In this document: in pieces, positions 62,681-64,000 of the stretch
Numbering within the stretch: the stretch's first letter is position 1
Layout: the number at the start of each line of letters is the position of its first letter
Assembly: GCA_017871115.1 (NCBI GenBank)
Contig: JAFCIZ010000006.1
Location: forward strand, 2,728,001 to 2,792,000
Reading direction: 5' to 3'
Source of the DNA: Cunninghamella blakesleeana
Lineage: Eukaryota > Mucoromycota > Mucoromycetes > Mucorales > Cunninghamellaceae
DNA length: 64,000 nucleotides
Translations under genes and position numbers: made by a program
Notes under the pieces: generated by a model
What the model was told of the DNA's origin: nothing
Seen by the model: the letters and a program-made list of their open reading frames with translations, nothing else
Database searches by the model: none

Positions 62681-63357
62681 ATGCGTTTTTTTAATTTAAC
62701 TACACAAACTACAACAACAGCAGCCACTACCTCTTTTAAACAAAAAGCTTTCGTTGGAAGTACTTTTGGAATATGTGTTGGCTTTGCAGCTTTTTTTGGG
62801 TAAGTTATGAGAAAAAAATAAAAAATATTTGTCATAATATTCCTATTTGATATATATTTATAAATGAAGGGTATATATATATATATATATTTATATATAT
62901 ACTTACCCCTAAATATACTTGTTTCTTTTTATTTTTATTATTAATATATTAATATTCATATATTTATACATATTAATATATTTATATTTATTTATATATG
63001 TATATTTAGTTATAATGGAAAAACAGTATCACAATATATGGCCAGTTCAGCTGTTTCGATCGCTGCTTTATTAGGTAAAGATCCATGAACTTTGTTTTTA
63101 TTATTATTATTATTTTAGTTACGTTTAAGATGAAACTAATAACTATTTACCTTTTTTATTTATTAAATTATTATTTTTTCACAGGTGCACAACAATTGTT
63201 AAATTCAAAAGAACCCTTTCCCGCTTTATTATATCAATCATCTGCTAGTCATGCCAACACCCCACTCCAACACCTTCGATTATTAAATAATGCCCCTCCT
63301 AGTATGTCGATTCAATCTAACTCACCTTTATTTGTACATATTCATAATAACACTTAG
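62681..63357 (+). CDS. Small hydrophobic two-helix protein of unknown function
   Basis: Three exons, 62681-62799, 63010-63074 and 63185-63357, joined in frame, encode 118 residues. The N-terminus is Thr/Ala-rich (LTTQTTTTAATTSFKQKAF). A small-residue-rich hydrophobic segment follows (VGSTFGICVGFAAFFGYNGK), then a second one (MASSAVSIAALLGAQQLL). The Gly/Ala/Ser spacing resembles glycine-zipper membrane hairpins. The C-terminal half is polar and Ser/Pro/His-rich. I do not recognise the family; an N-terminal mitochondrial presequence is possible. Two canonical introns keeping frame support a real gene. Confidence 0.7.
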
Positions 63358-64000
63358 GGAAGAAAAAAAAATAGAGAGAGTCATTGCCATCTTCATTATC
63401 TTCATCATCATCATAAACAAAAAAAGAGAAAAAAACATTGATCTTCATATTATTTATCATTAATCATTTATATATCTTTCATAAGCACATGCTTTTTATT
63501 ATTATTATTACTTTAATTTTTCTAAAAGGTTAGACATATGTGTAACTATATATATAATATTTATCTTATACCATTATAACATTTTTATTACCTTTATTTT
63601 TCTGATTTTGCTTCTTTTATATGTATATCTTTTTATTTATTTATTTTAAATAAATAACAATAATAAAAACTTGTAATTTAAAAGTAAATATAAATAAATA
63701 AAAGATAAGACCATGTTATTTTTATATGTGCCTGCAGCGTTAGAAAAGGATGCATACATATTTATTATAAAGTTAAATATTCGTCAAATTATAATCCTAC
63801 TCCTATTTCTTAACACATCTCCCCCTCTCCAACTTTGAATCCCTTTATTGAACCTTTCGTATGAGAATGACTACAAAAAAAAAGAATAACATTTATATAA
63901 ATATGGTTATAAAAAGAATTTGTTTGTTTACCTGTTTCATTGTTCAATAATAACCTTATAATATATATATATATATATATATTTATACAAATTTATATTA
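63358..64000. other. Intergenic at the right edge
   Basis: 3' flank of the gene at 62681 and AT-rich DNA to the window end. No gene, RNA or repeat beyond short (TA)n and (TTA)n tracts was recognised. Confidence 0.6.

Overview
The window looks like nuclear DNA of an early-diverging filamentous fungus, most likely a member of Mucoromycota. It is extremely AT-rich, and genes are packed on both strands. Nearly all genes are split by short AT-rich introns (mostly GTAAGT/GTAATA-type donors, TAG acceptors). The gene set includes fungal-specific families such as a DUF2408/UPF0662 protein, tricalbin and an Avt3-type transporter. The phylum call is an inference from composition and gene style, not a marker-based assignment.

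Layout. 0-8.5 kb: an Avt3-type vacuolar amino-acid transporter (-) and the ER ubiquitin ligase Doa10/Ssm4/MARCH6 (+), divergently arranged. 9.7-10.4 kb: a secreted double-psi beta-barrel protein. 12-17 kb: a large P4-ATPase lipid flippase (-). 19-21 kb: a small secreted protein and a small orphan protein. 21-31 kb: the eRF1 methyltransferase Mtq2 (-) divergent from DAHP synthase (+), then RNA polymerase I/III subunit Rpc40, Dpm2, ribosomal protein eS17 and a Cof-type HAD phosphatase (all -). 31-42 kb: tricalbin, a small hypothetical, a DUF2408 protein and an ING-family PHD protein (all +). 43-51 kb: a small GPI-like cell-surface protein and a 27-exon HFM1/MER3 meiotic helicase (+). 52-57 kb: a tandem coronin (Coro7/POD-1 type, -). 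56.9-62.45 kb: an intact two-ORF LINE retrotransposon (-). 62.7-63.4 kb: a small two-helix hydrophobic protein (+).

Most genes are unrelated housekeeping functions and form no operon. I derived exon models by hand from splice signals and reading-frame continuity. For every multi-exon gene the summed exon length is a multiple of three.

The main event is the LINE. It lies between perfect 16-bp target-site duplications and ends in a 20-nt poly(A). Both ORFs are open with visible catalytic motifs. It sits in what was a roughly 280-bp shared promoter between the coronin and the small gene at 62.7 kb, in the same direction as coronin. Its ORF1 starts 2 nt inside the element, and ORF1 and ORF2 are joined by a TAATG stop-start overlap. 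Other oddities are recurrent T(n)A(n) palindromes beside splice sites, two neighbouring genes whose first coding exon is only ATG, a 9-nt terminal exon in coronin, and a probable GC-AG intron with a tandem acceptor in HFM1.
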